From Paramarasmius palmivorus (lineage: Eukaryota; Basidiomycota; Agaricomycetes; Agaricales; Marasmiaceae), in NCBI GenBank assembly GCA_037176845.1, contig JAYKXP010000014.1, forward strand, positions 310,001 to 374,000: a stretch of 64,000 nt of DNA. Direction: 5' to 3'. The translations under genes were made by a program, and so were the position numbers. Every line of letters begins with the position of its first letter. The first letter of the stretch is position 1. Under the pieces are notes generated by a model. That model was not told the DNA's origin. It did no database searches and was given only the letters and a program-made list of their open reading frames with translations. This document shows, piece by piece, positions 22,181 to 33,849 of this stretch.

Positions 22181-22960
22181 TCAGATCATTGAGAACTGGA
22201 TGTTTGGATCTAAGCCGTCATTAAAGGAACGATATTTTGACCGTATATATGTTTCATCATTGCATGGCTTCGCGAGAGGATTTGCCAAAATATTAATGAA
22301 GATCGCAGCTGACATATTCACTAAAGCTTCTTCAGCCCCGGCTGTAGGGAATCCAACTCCGTACCTGCATCCCTGAACGACTGGCAAAAGTTTTAACAGA
22401 AAAGCTTCAGGAAGTCTGATGTACGACTCACAGAGGGGCCCATAAACAAGATAGTGGATCTCCGCGACGACCGATATCCCAAATATGACCAGCACCTAGG
22501 ATCCATTATTGATCCATTATCTCGCATCAGGTCCACGCGACCGGACAGAATTTCAGTTCAGCGAGTGTGGTCACAGGAGAGATTTCATTTTGGACGGGAC
22601 AATGGCAACCTCGAGGTTCGTACACAGGTTCGAACTGGTAAATGGTCTTGGTTGACCTTTCTGGGTGGTTCGTAACGACCCCTGTTCGCGCTGGACGGGC
22701 ATGCCACTTCATACGGATTGCTGGAGACACCTGGGAAACGCTCAATCAACGTAATTGCGTGTGTTCTCCGGTCCAACTGTTGAAAAAAGGAAACATTCAG
22801 CGCTTTTTTGGACAAGGCAGGCGATCGCGTCTAGTTCAAAAAAGTAGAAGCATAGGTTTACCCGAAGGTTACCAAGAAAAATGAGGCCACCTACCATTTG
22901 CGTAAACACCAACTTCTCGCTGTCATCCCCCTCCCATCTCGGGTGCGGCGCATTCGCCAT
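22181..22960 (-). CDS. Possible small hypothetical gene, divergent from the BCS1-like gene
   Basis: Minus-strand ATG 22960 begins MANAPHPRWEGDDSEKLVF, ends at a good donor (GTAGGT) and splices in frame to a second exon (RSPALSKKALN...QQLDRRTHAITLIERFPG). Further open pieces continue to 22181, including a hydrophobic-rich segment (AEEALVNMSAAIFINILAN). I recognise no family and could not build one continuous frame, so this may be a decayed gene or chance. The first exon and its splice donor are the best support. Confidence 0.25.
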
Positions 22961-23018
22961 GCTAGCCTTTATAACGAGAGTGTCTTGATGGTGCCAGTCA
23001 GTACCTCTCCCACTGTAA

Positions 23019-25331
23019 ATGAACGGTTACAGAGAGCAATTCGCAATGGGTGCCGTGGAAGGCTCAGAAACCGCGTCGTGGTGGTGGTCATGGTCTTGGT
23101 TACCTCATTTTCTCGGGCTCGGAACTTTTCTCAGCCTCGCGTCACCCGCAGCCAGTAGCGCAAAACTCTTTGTCCTTGGCTCTCTCATTGAAATAGGTTG
23201 GCTTGCATTTATCTTTGGAACATCACTTTGAATACTGACCTTATTCTCGTAGGACGACGTTTCTTCCAATGGTTGATAGAAAGATTCAGATTTCGTAAGT
23301 TTGCCAATTCAGCGTCGAGGACAACTTTCCTTAACCGCTTTCTGAACAGAGTATTCGATGACTGCTCAATTCGATGAGGGCGATCCTGCCTATGAATGGG
23401 TTGTGCACTTTCTGGTATTCATCTTATCCTACACCTGGTCGGTCAAATACTGATAATGATAACTGGCCTTAGACCCAGCAAAGGGTGTGGCGAAGGTCTC
23501 GCGAGTTCCGAGTTAGCGCGAAGAGTTCCAAGAGAAAATGGGCCATTCAACCAGGCTTCGAAGACTTCGGGAAAGACAATGCCGACTATGTTCCAACCTA
23601 TGAACTACCGCAGATATTCCGCTGGAATGGTCACTGGCTCGAAATTAAACGCTCAAAAGGAATGGGAATGTCGACGTTGCCTCAATACGGAATGCAGTCT
23701 TTCGGCGGAACGATTTTCGTGACGTGGGTGACGCAGTTCTGACGGATCGTACCTGCTGAAAGCTTTCAATACAGGATATACAGCTTGAATATAGGTGTTC
23801 TATCAGAATTCGTCGAAGAGGCTCGGCGAAGCTATCTCGAAGTCAGCAAGCCCGATGTCATCATTCACATGGCCGACACGGTATGTTTTTCTCGGGCTTC
23901 TAGGAGCTTTTTCTGAGTGTTCTGTTCGGTATGTTAGCCGCATTACAATCCTGGGTTCACATGGACAAATGTTAAGCGAAAGGTTCGCCGACCCCTCAGT
24001 TCGATCATTCTTCAGGAAGGCGTTATACAGTCATTGGTGCAAGACGCTCAAGAGTTTCTTGATACGGAAGATTGGTATGTCGAACGTGGTATACCCCATC
24101 GACGCGGGTATCTACTACATGGACCTCCTGGAAGTGGCAAAAGTATGTAAGCAATATTCCCCCTTAGTACACGTTTTGACGGCAATGTCTGAACAGGTTC
24201 TACGATCTATGCTCTGGTGAGTCACCCTGTGCAATAGGAGACTTCTCGACATATTAACGAAACGCGCTATCAGGCAGGCGAGCTCGGACTCGAAATTTAC
24301 TCGTTATCGTTAGCTTCAGGATTGTGGGTCTATCATTCGCCAGAGTTGAATCAATCTAATTAAAGATTATATTAGCGTGGACGACTCGTTTTTACAGCGA
24401 GCATCATCTTCCATTCCCAAGAGATCTATCTTCTTGATTGAAGATATCGACTGCGCATTTTCCAGAGATGACCCCGAAACGTCCCTGGATATATTAACCA
24501 GCATCCCTGGTCTCCCGCCACAATATGTTCCTAGTATTCGTCGTTCTGCCGTTACCCTGTCTGGACTATTGAACGTCATAGATGGCGTCGGCAGTGATGA
24601 GGGAAAGCTGTTTTTTGCCACAGTAAGTCATCATTTTGATAGTAGTACCCCAACTTACGCTTCCATTTCTCAAGACAAACTACATAGACCGTCTAGACCC
24701 TGCTTTACTCAGGCCTGGACGCATCGATAGGAAGGTTCAGTACACGCTCGCCACGCGAGCTCAGGCCGCCGCACTATTCTCGCGTTTCTTCTCCGATGAA
24801 CCCTCAACGACATCAGTTCTTACTAGCACTGAGTCATCCAGCATCTCGATTGAGAAGATGGATATCGTTGACGACATCATCGGTGACCCTGATGCCACAG
24901 TGGATATGCTCTCGGAGGAGTTTGCGTCTGCGATTCCACCGGACGAATTTACCACTGCCGAGCTACAGGGCTACCTCCTAGCATGCAAGAAACAACCTCG
25001 ACGTGCTGTAAAGGGTATTTCGGCATGGATCCACCGGGAGAGAATCGAACGGCGGGAGCGGAAAGAACGGGAGGACCTCAAGAGAAAGAAGGCTCAAGAA
25101 AGACACGAGTCCCTCATGAAAGCGCGGTATACTCCGCCGCCCCAGCATTCGTTCCAGGTAACTGGCCCTCTGGCTATGCCCATGCTAGACTGTGCGAACG
25201 GATTTGTCAGTGGAGAAGTAGATGGGACTGGCTTGCTAGGAAAGAACGTGGATGAGCAGGAGCCACCAACACCTGCTTACGAGGCGAATCACACTCCAGT
25301 GGTACTGGAAGAGAAGGGTGCCAAGCATTGA
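23019..25331 (+). CDS. BCS1-like AAA ATPase
   Basis: Start at 23019 (a second ATG at 23046 is possible), stop at 25331, with about seven introns. The N-terminus has a hydrophobic segment ([28 protein letters not shown]) and the BCS1_N region ([40 protein letters not shown]). The AAA domain has Walker [11 protein letters not shown], split by an intron, Walker [13 protein letters not shown], sensor [22 protein letters not shown]. The C-terminus is a charged helical extension ([23 protein letters not shown]) beyond the usual end. Bcs1 proper folds and translocates the Rieske protein across the inner mitochondrial membrane. Agaricomycetes carry many paralogues, and the long tail makes this more likely one of those than the orthologue. 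Confidence 0.88.
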
Positions 25332-25575
25332 AGGAGCACTTTATTTTTGCTTTCGCTATTCATATTTACGCTTTATTCTGAACTTTTTATTCTGAACTTA
25401 TCTCACTGGCCAATAAGTATATTAGATTCCAGATTATGTATAATAAACTATGATTTTTTTTTGATTTCTTTCGCCAGGTGTGGGCGCAAGTAGGCGCCTG
25501 TGCGACGATTAGCGCGCGTGTCACTCGAGTCATAATCAAATCGATCGCGTTTTTCCGCTTCACTTTTTTACCATC
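25332..25575. other. Short intergenic region before MetRS
   Basis: About 244 bp, AT-rich after the BCS1-like stop. It must hold the 3' end of BCS1-like and the MetRS promoter. No TATA box or gene seen. Confidence 0.4.
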
Positions 25576-28309
25576 ATGGCCCAGAAAATTAGGACGGTCG
25601 AAGGAGTCCTTCGTGTCATTCCTCCTCCAGGTGCATCTGCAATGTGCGTGTTTCTCGTCTTCTATGTCACAATCCTTCAAATTTCAGCAGTTTACCAAAA
25701 GATGGGGAAAGCAATGTTCTGATCACATCGGCTTTGCCTTACTGTAACAATGTCCCACACCTTGGTAATTGAATCGTGGTCTCGTGGAGAAATTATCTTC
25801 TTATTTGCTGGCAGGAAACATTGTTGGAAGTACTCTGAGTGCAGATGTCTTCAGTCGGTGCGTGACTCATCATCTCTAGAGCTCCTGTTCTTAATATATT
25901 CTTCACAGATACTGCAGTACGTGGTTCGTCTCTTGAAGATTAGGATCTGTAGTGAACATTTACACTAGGAACTCGGAACATAAATACTCTGTATGTTTGC
26001 GGAACGGATGAATACGGAACAGCTACAGAAACCCAGGCGCTGAAGGAGGGTGTATCACCCAAAGAATTGTGCGACAAGTACCACGTTCTGCACAAGGCGA
26101 CATATGAATGGTTTGACATAGGGTACGAGTGGTTTCACCCCTGACTGGCACCAATTGACACAACTCTGCTCTAGGTTTGACTACTTTGGTAGAACATCTA
26201 CACCGCTGCATACCGAGTACGTCGCCGTACCCTAAAGAGGCTTCATTCATTGATCAATATATCAGAATATGCCAGGAGATCTACAAAAATCTTGGAAAAA
26301 ATGGATTCCTTGAAAGGCAAGATAAAGATCAAACATATTGCCAGGATTGCGCAAAGTAAACGATAAATTACCATCATCAATAAACCCCAGGATTGAATAG
26401 ACTTGATAGGTTCTTGGCAGACCGCTTTGTAGAGGGTATCTGCCCGCATTGTGGCTACGAGGTGCGTTATGATATGCTAGTGATTTCAATCTAGATGAGA
26501 ATGATTCCAATAGGATGCGCGTGGCGACCAATGCGATGGTTGCAGTCGCACTTTAGATGCCGTTGAACTCATCAAACCCCGATGCCTCGTCAACAAAACC
26601 CACAAAGTTATCACAAAGACATCAACACACATGTATCTCCAATTAGATGCTCTCCAACCTAGAACAGAGGAGTGGATTAGAAAGTCGTCGAAGAAGGGGA
26701 AATGGTCTCCTAACTCTACGGTCAACCCTGATGGTGAAATCATAGATGCGCGTATGAAGCAGGGCCTCCAACCAACACCTCTGACTCGAGATCTAACTTG
26801 GGGCGTTCCCGCTCCCCCTCTTGGAATACCCGAAGATGAAGTCATGAAAGGAAAGGTTCTATGTGAGTCATCGCCTCCTGTTCTGTCTGATTCTCACTTA
26901 TGACATTTGTGTAGACGTTTGGGTAAGTAAAACTCTCGTGCTACGGCCCGAACTTTGCTTAATGGTGCCTTAATGTTAGTACGACGCGCCAATAGGATAC
27001 CCAAGCATTACAGCCAACTATACGCCCGAATGGAAACAATGGTGGTTCAGTGACAACGAGAAAGTGAAGCTCTATCAATTCATGGGCAAGGACAACTGTT
27101 ACTTCCATACGATCTACTTCCCTTCCGTTCAGCTTGCTGATGGCCGGGATTGGACTATGCTACACCATATTTCTACTACTGGTGAAGTCTTCGTCCCTAT
27201 TCATTTTGATTCGCCATTAAACTGCGGCCCCTTTCAGAATATCTCAATTATGAGGGAGGAAAATTCTCCAAGAGTAGAAATCGTGGTGTCTTTGGACCAC
27301 AAGCCAAAGAGACAGGTGTACCTTCTTCAGTCTGGAGGTACTATTTGATCTCGACAAGACCAGAGTCAGGCGACGCTATGTTTTCGTGGGCAGACTGTGT
27401 AAGTTCTTGTGTGCTAAACGGACGCGGTGTGTTGATCCCTTTGTAGATCGCAGCGAACAACAATGTGCTGCTGAACAAGTGAGGCCCGGACTTTTTCCAT
27501 TTTTTAGGTGACGCGACTGACGCGTATCATGCCACAGCTTTGGGAACTTCGTTAATCGTGTTCTCAAATTCACAGCGTCTCAGTACGACAGCACGATTCC
27601 TGAAAGCGGAGATGAACCAGGTCCGCTTTCGCCCAACGACGAACGCGACGCCGAATTCATTAATGACGTGAATGGACTGCTCAAAGAATATGTGAATGCC
27701 ATGGATGTTACCAAACTCCGACTGGGTCTCCAAACCGTCATGTTGATCTCTGCTCGCGGCAACAACTACCTTCAATCGTCGGGCTTGAACAAGGCCCTTA
27801 TGACCGAGAACCCCAAGCGATGCGCGCAAGTTGTATCCCGTGCCATCAATCTCATTTACGTCCTCTCTGCCCTTATCTATCCATTTATGCCCGCAACCTC
27901 CGACTCCATGCTCAAGCAGCTGAACGCGCCTGCCCGAGTTGTCCCTGATGTCCTTTCCACTGACATTTTGGCGGGTCACACGATCGGCAAGCCTGAACAT
28001 CTGTTCAAGAAGATCGACGAAGGAATGGCGGAGGTATACAGGAAGAAGTTCGGTGGAGATGAGACAAAGGAGGCCGCCGCTACTGCGCCCCCGAAAGGAA
28101 AGGCTGCGCAGCCCAAGGCTAACATACCCCCGGCTGAGAAGACACCTGCGATGGTGGCTAAAGAAGAGGAGATTACCGAGCAAGGGAATTTGGTCCGATC
28201 GTTGAAGTCTCAGCCAAAGACAAGCGAGCTCGAGGCGAAGATAAAGGAGGAAGTCGAAAAGTTGAAGAAACTGAAGTCTGAACTTGCCTTACTCCTTCAA
28301 CAGGCCTAG
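25576..28309 (+). CDS. MES1: Cytosolic methionyl-tRNA synthetase with C-terminal WHEP-like helix pair
   Basis: Start ATG 25576 ([14 protein letters not shown]), stop at 28309, with about ten introns. Class I synthetase signatures are present: [16 protein letters not shown] (HIGH variant HLGN), the zinc-knuckle region [28 protein letters not shown], and [12 protein letters not shown] (KMSKS loop variant). The anticodon-binding helical domain follows (NRVLKF...[20 protein letters not shown]). After a Lys/Ala/Pro linker, the last about 50 residues ([17 protein letters not shown]...[13 protein letters not shown]) look like a WHEP domain, an RNA-binding helix-turn-helix seen in several eukaryotic synthetases. 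There is no N-terminal GST-like domain such as that used by yeast MetRS to bind Arc1. The enzyme charges tRNA-Met for initiation and elongation. Confidence 0.9.
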
Positions 28310-28610
28310 ACAAGTTTAGATGGAATCTTGAAGAGAAGTGTATTCTGTGTATACGTATGGATCTAATATTAGGAAATGATCGCGTAGTTGCTCGTGCAGA
28401 GATCAGACTCGACATGTGTAGATTGGAGAGCTGCCGATGACACGCGTAAGCTCAAAGACGCGTATAACGTGTTTCCCTTGACCTTGACCTCCACCATCGG
28501 AAAACTCGCTAGTTCACGCTTACAGACTCGGGTCTCATCGCTGGCAATAAAGGCTTATCGCTCGATGGATAACAGGTCAAGTATTCGAGGCACTTCCTCA
28601 TTCAACCAGC
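28310..28610. other. Intergenic, no gene seen
   Basis: 301 bp between MetRS and the SDR gene. Only short frames; presumably holds the SDR promoter. Confidence 0.4.
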
Positions 28611-29824
28611 ATGGCACCTCCAGCGTTCTCTGAAGCAGATATCCCTGACCTTACTGGCAAAGTCATCATAGTCACAGGTAAGCATCCTATGAACCTTGGA
28701 GACTTTTGGCTGTATACATCCGGCCCAGGCGGTAACAGTGGTATTGGCAAGCAAACCGTTGCAGTGCTGGCGACCAAAGGGGCCAAAGTATACCTCGCTG
28801 CTCGATCTGAAGCGAAATATAGGCAAACTGTGGAAGACATCCGGAAATCTCACCCAGAATCTACAAAAGGACAGATCGAATTCCTACAGCTAGATTTATC
28901 TTCAGCGAATAGTGCAAAGGCTGGTGCAGAGGAGTTTAAAAAGTGAATCAGGGCCAGCGGCTGCGTGTTGTATCTATTACTGACACGTTTTCAGGAAAGA
29001 GACTGTCCTTCACATATTGTACAACAATGCTGGCGTGATGGGAACACCGAAAGGAAAGTTGTCAGAAGACGGGTACGAATATGTTGGTCATCCCGCTATG
29101 AAGTTTCATGGTCGCGCCGTACACTAATTGGTCGAATTTCAAAGCAATGGGCGATTAACGTTTTTGGACCATTCATCTTCACTCATCACCTCCTTCCCGT
29201 TCTACTCCACACCGCGGAGTCATGTCCCCCAGGGACTGTTCGAATCGTCAACACGGCTTCCGACGGTGCAGGTCAAGCACCCAAAAGTGGAATTCCCCTC
29301 GATGACCCTGCTGTTGGAAGTAAAGCAACACCGTTCCAATGTTATGGCCACAGCAAGCTGGGCAACATCTTGATCACTCGTCAGCTTGCAAAGAGATATC
29401 CCTCAATATGGAGTTTTGCACCTCACCCGGGCCCTGTGCAATCCGACCTCACGCGGGAGCTAGGCATACCAAGACCTGTAATGTGGATTTTGAATGTGAG
29501 TACTCCACTGTCGCGTCGCAACACATGAAACACCACTGAAATTGAAATGGTGGGCAGCGGGTATTGTTCAAACCAGTGCAATATGGCGCTTTAACCCAGT
29601 TGTATGCCGGAACCTCGCCCAAGATAGATGTGAGCAAGAATGGGATGTACTTGGTCCCTCTGGCGTGAGTGACCTTCATTCCTTACGCAGTAGAATGTTA
29701 TACTCAACGTTTGAACAGCAAATTTGAATCAAAGATGCCTCATCTTCAAGCCAAAGACGATGAGTTCGGAGCCAAGGTTTGGGAATGGAACGAGACAGCG
29801 ATGAAAAAGCATGGAGCAGATTGA
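28611..29824 (+). CDS. Short-chain dehydrogenase/reductase (retinol-dehydrogenase-like)
   Basis: Start ATG 28611 (MAPPAFSEADIPDLTGKVIIVTG). The first intron, about 28678-28729, splits the cofactor loop, which splices to TGGNSGIGK, the TGxxxGxG nucleotide motif. Then come LYLAAR-type strand residues, ILYNNAGVM (NNAG), WAINVFGPFIFTHHLLP, RIVNTASDGAG, and the catalytic CYGHSKLGNIL (YxxxK). The C-terminus is reached through a last intron (29666-29718) and ends KKHGAD at 29824. It is a cytosolic NAD(P)-dependent oxidoreductase of about 300-320 residues. The broad basidiomycete SDR subfamily is annotated as retinol dehydrogenase-like, but the true substrate is unknown. Confidence 0.88.
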
Positions 29825-29975
29825 TGTTTCGGGAAGGCTGGAAATTTGAATCGGCCGTTTCAGGCTAGCTCAGTTATCTTATCTTTGTGTGAAAAAGTTG
29901 CTTTATATGGATAATTGAGATGCCCCCTCATTGCGACGGTTTGAAGCTGTATGTTTTCTTGTAGCCATTGGCAGA

Positions 29976-32871
29976 ATGGCCGCCAATCCACCTCCCCTCG
30001 CTGAACGACTCGACATTCACAAATCATGCAAATCTATCGAAAATCTGCTTGCTGTCTTTAATGATTACTGTGAAGCTGCCGGTGCTATTGTCACGCTGCA
30101 GAAGAAGTTGGCGAAGGCGCTAAGGGAGACTGCGGGGATGAAGGCAACGACCGAGATTGCAGGTATGGCCCATCCTGTTGCTCATGAACTATATGTTAAT
30201 TCTACTGCTTCAAGCCAATGCTTTGAATTCTAGTGCTAATATCTTTGAATCCTTGAACGAGGTTGACGCCAAGTTTGCCAAAATCGCAGATAAGGAGTAT
30301 GATGCAATTAGCTCAGAGGTGAAGAAGTGGTTCAAGAAGTTGGCAGTACGTCTAGAATTACTTCAATTGATTTGCGATATTGATTACTTCAACAGAAAGA
30401 GGAGAAAACCCATGACGAGAAGATATCTGCTGCAAATGCCAAGATCAAGCAAGCAGGTTAGCTTCAAGTTGAGCTTTCGCACCCTTTACTCATTATCACT
30501 TCATAGGTCAGCTATATGAAAGAAAGTCGAAAAAGAGTCCCCGGGAGGCCAATGACGAACATGCTCGCTACATTAACCTCATTAGTGCCATGGGGCCAGA
30601 AATTTCACAGGAGAAATAGTGCGTGCCAAGTATTGTTCATTATTGCCATGATAGTTGAACGGTTTGCTCCCAGTAATCACTCTCTTCTTGTCACCCAACG
30701 ACACACCTCAACGATGTATAATCTTGCTGCCTGTGTGTCTAGAATTGCCGATGCAGAATGGACGAAAACTTGTGAAGGTGTCCGGCGTTTCTCACCAACT
30801 ATCGGCAAACTAGGAGAATGGCGTGCGCTGTGTGAAGGAGGATGGACAGGACCTATACCACAGGATCTCCCTGACATCGACTATCCGCAGCAGGAGTCGC
30901 CCGAGCCCGATCACCCAATGCCAACCAGACGATTCGAAGACGATGAACGATATACCCAAGCAACTTTACGAAACTTACCGCCAGGGCCTGACCATTTCCT
31001 AGAGCATCCAGGAATGAACACCGGAACAAGTACACCAACACACGAACGTGACCAACCAGAGCTCTCGTCTCCACAGCGGCAACCCCAGTCTGCCAACGAT
31101 ACCCTCAACAGAGACAAGGCACCTCCTACCTCTTTCAACTTCCCCGGCAAATTTGTTGATGACAATACCGGCTCTGTTAGGTCGCTCTCAGCATTCCCTG
31201 CCCCGCCGACTCACTTTCCACTTCCTCAAACTTTGACCAAGCGTCAACAGCAACAACAGCCTTCACAATCGGCAACGTCTTCATCTTCCGCTTCCCATAT
31301 AAGTTTCCCTGCATTGGCACGACCGGATCGTGATCGACAATCCCCAGTTTCAGAAACGGCAGAAGACAGCCTACCTTCACGGAAAGCGTCAACTGCGCCT
31401 TCTTCGCCGGTCCAGAAGAAGTTTATCGACAATCCACAGCCTGTTCAAACTATCGAAGAGACGCGTGATGCCACGTCTAATGGGGGATCTCCTGATCAAA
31501 GCCGTCTCAAGGAGACTTTGGATCCTACAACATATCGTTCTCCAGAGCCAATGAAGACTTCGACCAGTGACCAAACTCCGTCGTCGTCCAAGACTTTTAT
31601 ACGAGGAGACTATATCACCGAGGAACCCGAATCTATGGCGGGCATTGGTTCAGGGAACAGGAACAGATCCAGTTACGACGGCGGAAGGCCGAGAGGGCTG
31701 GAAAGGTCGGATACGAACACCAGTAATGGTAGCGTGGTTGCTCAGATGAGAAACCGGTATACAAACAACGTACGTCTTCTCGTTTTCAACATTATCAACC
31801 CGAACCTCACAGTAGCTGTAGTCTGGAAGCTCTTCGCCACCGCCGCCCAGAGAAATGCCTCGGTTACCAACGAGTGTCAATAACCTGGCCTCAAAGTACG
31901 ACAGGCCCACGTCACCTGGTGGCTCACGACCGCTGCCGTCAATAGACACTCAAGCTCGTCAAGTCGAACCTTTGGCTTATCGGGAGCGAGAGACGGCGTC
32001 ACCCATTGGAACCACTGCGAATCCCACTATGTCCACATCGCCACCCAACACAACCGCGACATCAGGTGATGAAGACTTTGTCAACGCACGTCGCAGGAGA
32101 CTTGAGCAGAAGGCAGCCGAGCTAGAGCTACGGGAGAAGGAACACGAGCTGAGACGTCGAGAACAAGAAATTGAGCAGCGAGCTCGTGATTTGGAAAGGG
32201 ATCGGGCCCTGTTGAGGACAGATGCCAATGCCACTCCAGTTGCGAATCCTAATGCTGCTACTATACGGCCGAGAGAGAGGCAACTATCTTTCCAGCAGGA
32301 TCAACTTCGCCGGCCTATGAGCGGTAACCCACAAATGGAACCCTCACCGTCGTCTGCGAATAGCCCTGTTTCTCCGTCAAATCGAGGAGTTGTACGACCA
32401 CACTCGCAATATTCTGCGAGCGCAACACATCTAGTCCCGCCTGCGGCGTCTACGAGGTCTCCCTACCGTGGGATTGACGAAGACAGCGAATATCGCCGTC
32501 CTGGAAGCAGCAGCAGTCGTGATCCCAGTGTCACGAGTACAACTTCGATATCTGCTTCCAATTCGCCGGTGATGTCTTCGCTTTCGCCACCGTCAGCTAC
32601 GCGCGAGAAGAAAGGCTGGATGCGACGTTTGAGTATGCCTATCGTGGCTGGTAACCCATTCACGGACTCCAAGAAGCATAGTAGCAACCATAGCTACGGA
32701 GGTAAAGGTGGACTGTTATCGCTAGACTCTAGGAAGAACGGGAGCACGACTGCCTTCTCGAAGGGTGATATGATTGGCGAGGATGGTCGAATGGTTGGTG
32801 GTGCGAGGAGGTATGATATCGGAAGTGGGATTAGCAATCGGTCCGTAACGAACTTTAACGACAGACGATGA
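29976..32871 (+). CDS. BAR/IMD-domain-like membrane-shaping protein with long disordered tail
   Basis: Start ATG 29976 (MAANPPPLAERLDIHKSCKSIENLLAVFNDY), end 32871, with introns near 30170-30232, 30345-30396, 30456-30507, 30606-30666 and 31770-31815. The first about 250 residues are helical and spliced in frame: LVTLQKKLAKALRE, ANIFESLNEVDAKFAKIADKEYD, KKWFKKLAKEEK, EISQEKYNHSLLV, with the pattern of an IMD/BAR helical bundle that binds and bends membranes. After it come about 500 residues rich in Ser, Pro and Gln with many probable phosphosites, and an acidic/basic coiled coil near 32100-32220 (ELREKEHELRRREQEIEQRARDL). The family is seen in basidiomycetes next to actin and eisosome functions, but I cannot name an orthologue with certainty. 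Confidence 0.7.
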
Positions 32872-33849
32872 CGACTTTTACGAGCTGACGGTTTTGTTCT
32901 TGGTTATCATTTTCCTATCTGACGGACAGTAATGTTATAAGATTTATGGGTTATCATATAGTGCTATATAGTATAGGTCGTCTATTGAATACAGAATGTT
33001 GTATGTTGCAAGCGTGGCGTAGCCTGGGCCTCGTTGTCATAGAGCGGCGATGTGCTCTTCTCAGCAGATTGCCAACTGCAAGATATCACGCCGGCACCGG
33101 GCAAGAAATTGCATTATTGTCAATCATAACAGACGGAAAAGCTTTGTACTAGAACGTTCAAAGATCAAAAGAGAAAGGACCTAAGATAAATGGTGATTTA
33201 CGATGCAAGTATGCATGATAAGTATAAGTAAATGCGACAGATACAATGCGAAGAATGACGAGTTGACAGTGTGTGATTGCGAAGCTTTGCGACAATTTGA
33301 ACGGAAAAGGAAGGCAAACAAAGGATCAGGCCCAGGTTTAGCCCGAGGACGGGATGATAACAACTTTTAGCTGCTGGGCAAGTCGTGACGCATGTAGGGA
33401 ACCTGAAATGACGGGTACTGCAGCAGATCGCAGGGTTGTGCTGGATTCTGGAATATAGAATACGAGGAACTCCCGAATGTGCCCGTTCGATTGACATGGT
33501 ACTCTGTGGTTGTTTGCTGCGGGCAAAAAGCACCCGTCAAAAGGCCGTAGAACGTCCGCTCCTGTGATGTCGAAGGTTCCCCACGTAAACGCTCCGATTG
33601 GAAGTCTCCACAAAGGAAGATTGTCGTGCGGTGAATACTCAGGCTGACTTGCCTGATCAAGACGCTCAAATCGTGCAAGGGGAAATAATGGACCGATGGG
33701 GAGGTTTCCTGGTCGGGGATGACAGCTCTACGCATATACTTCTTACGTGATATTTGGTATAAGATAGCTTGTAAAGGAGTCCAAGGCGTCAGAGAATGAA
33801 GGTAAATTCTCCCTGATGCGACCCAAAGTAAACAGTATGATCACATATT
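32872..33849. other. Intergenic between convergent genes, with one open frame
   Basis: About 980 bp. The minus strand holds a frame open from about 33730 down to 33338 (about 125 codons; contains LPIGAFTWGTFDITGADVLRPF) without a clear start or family. An overlapping minus frame of 122 codons is also open. I see no splice partner. Possibly untranslated 3' sequence of MED19 or a relic. Confidence 0.35.
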
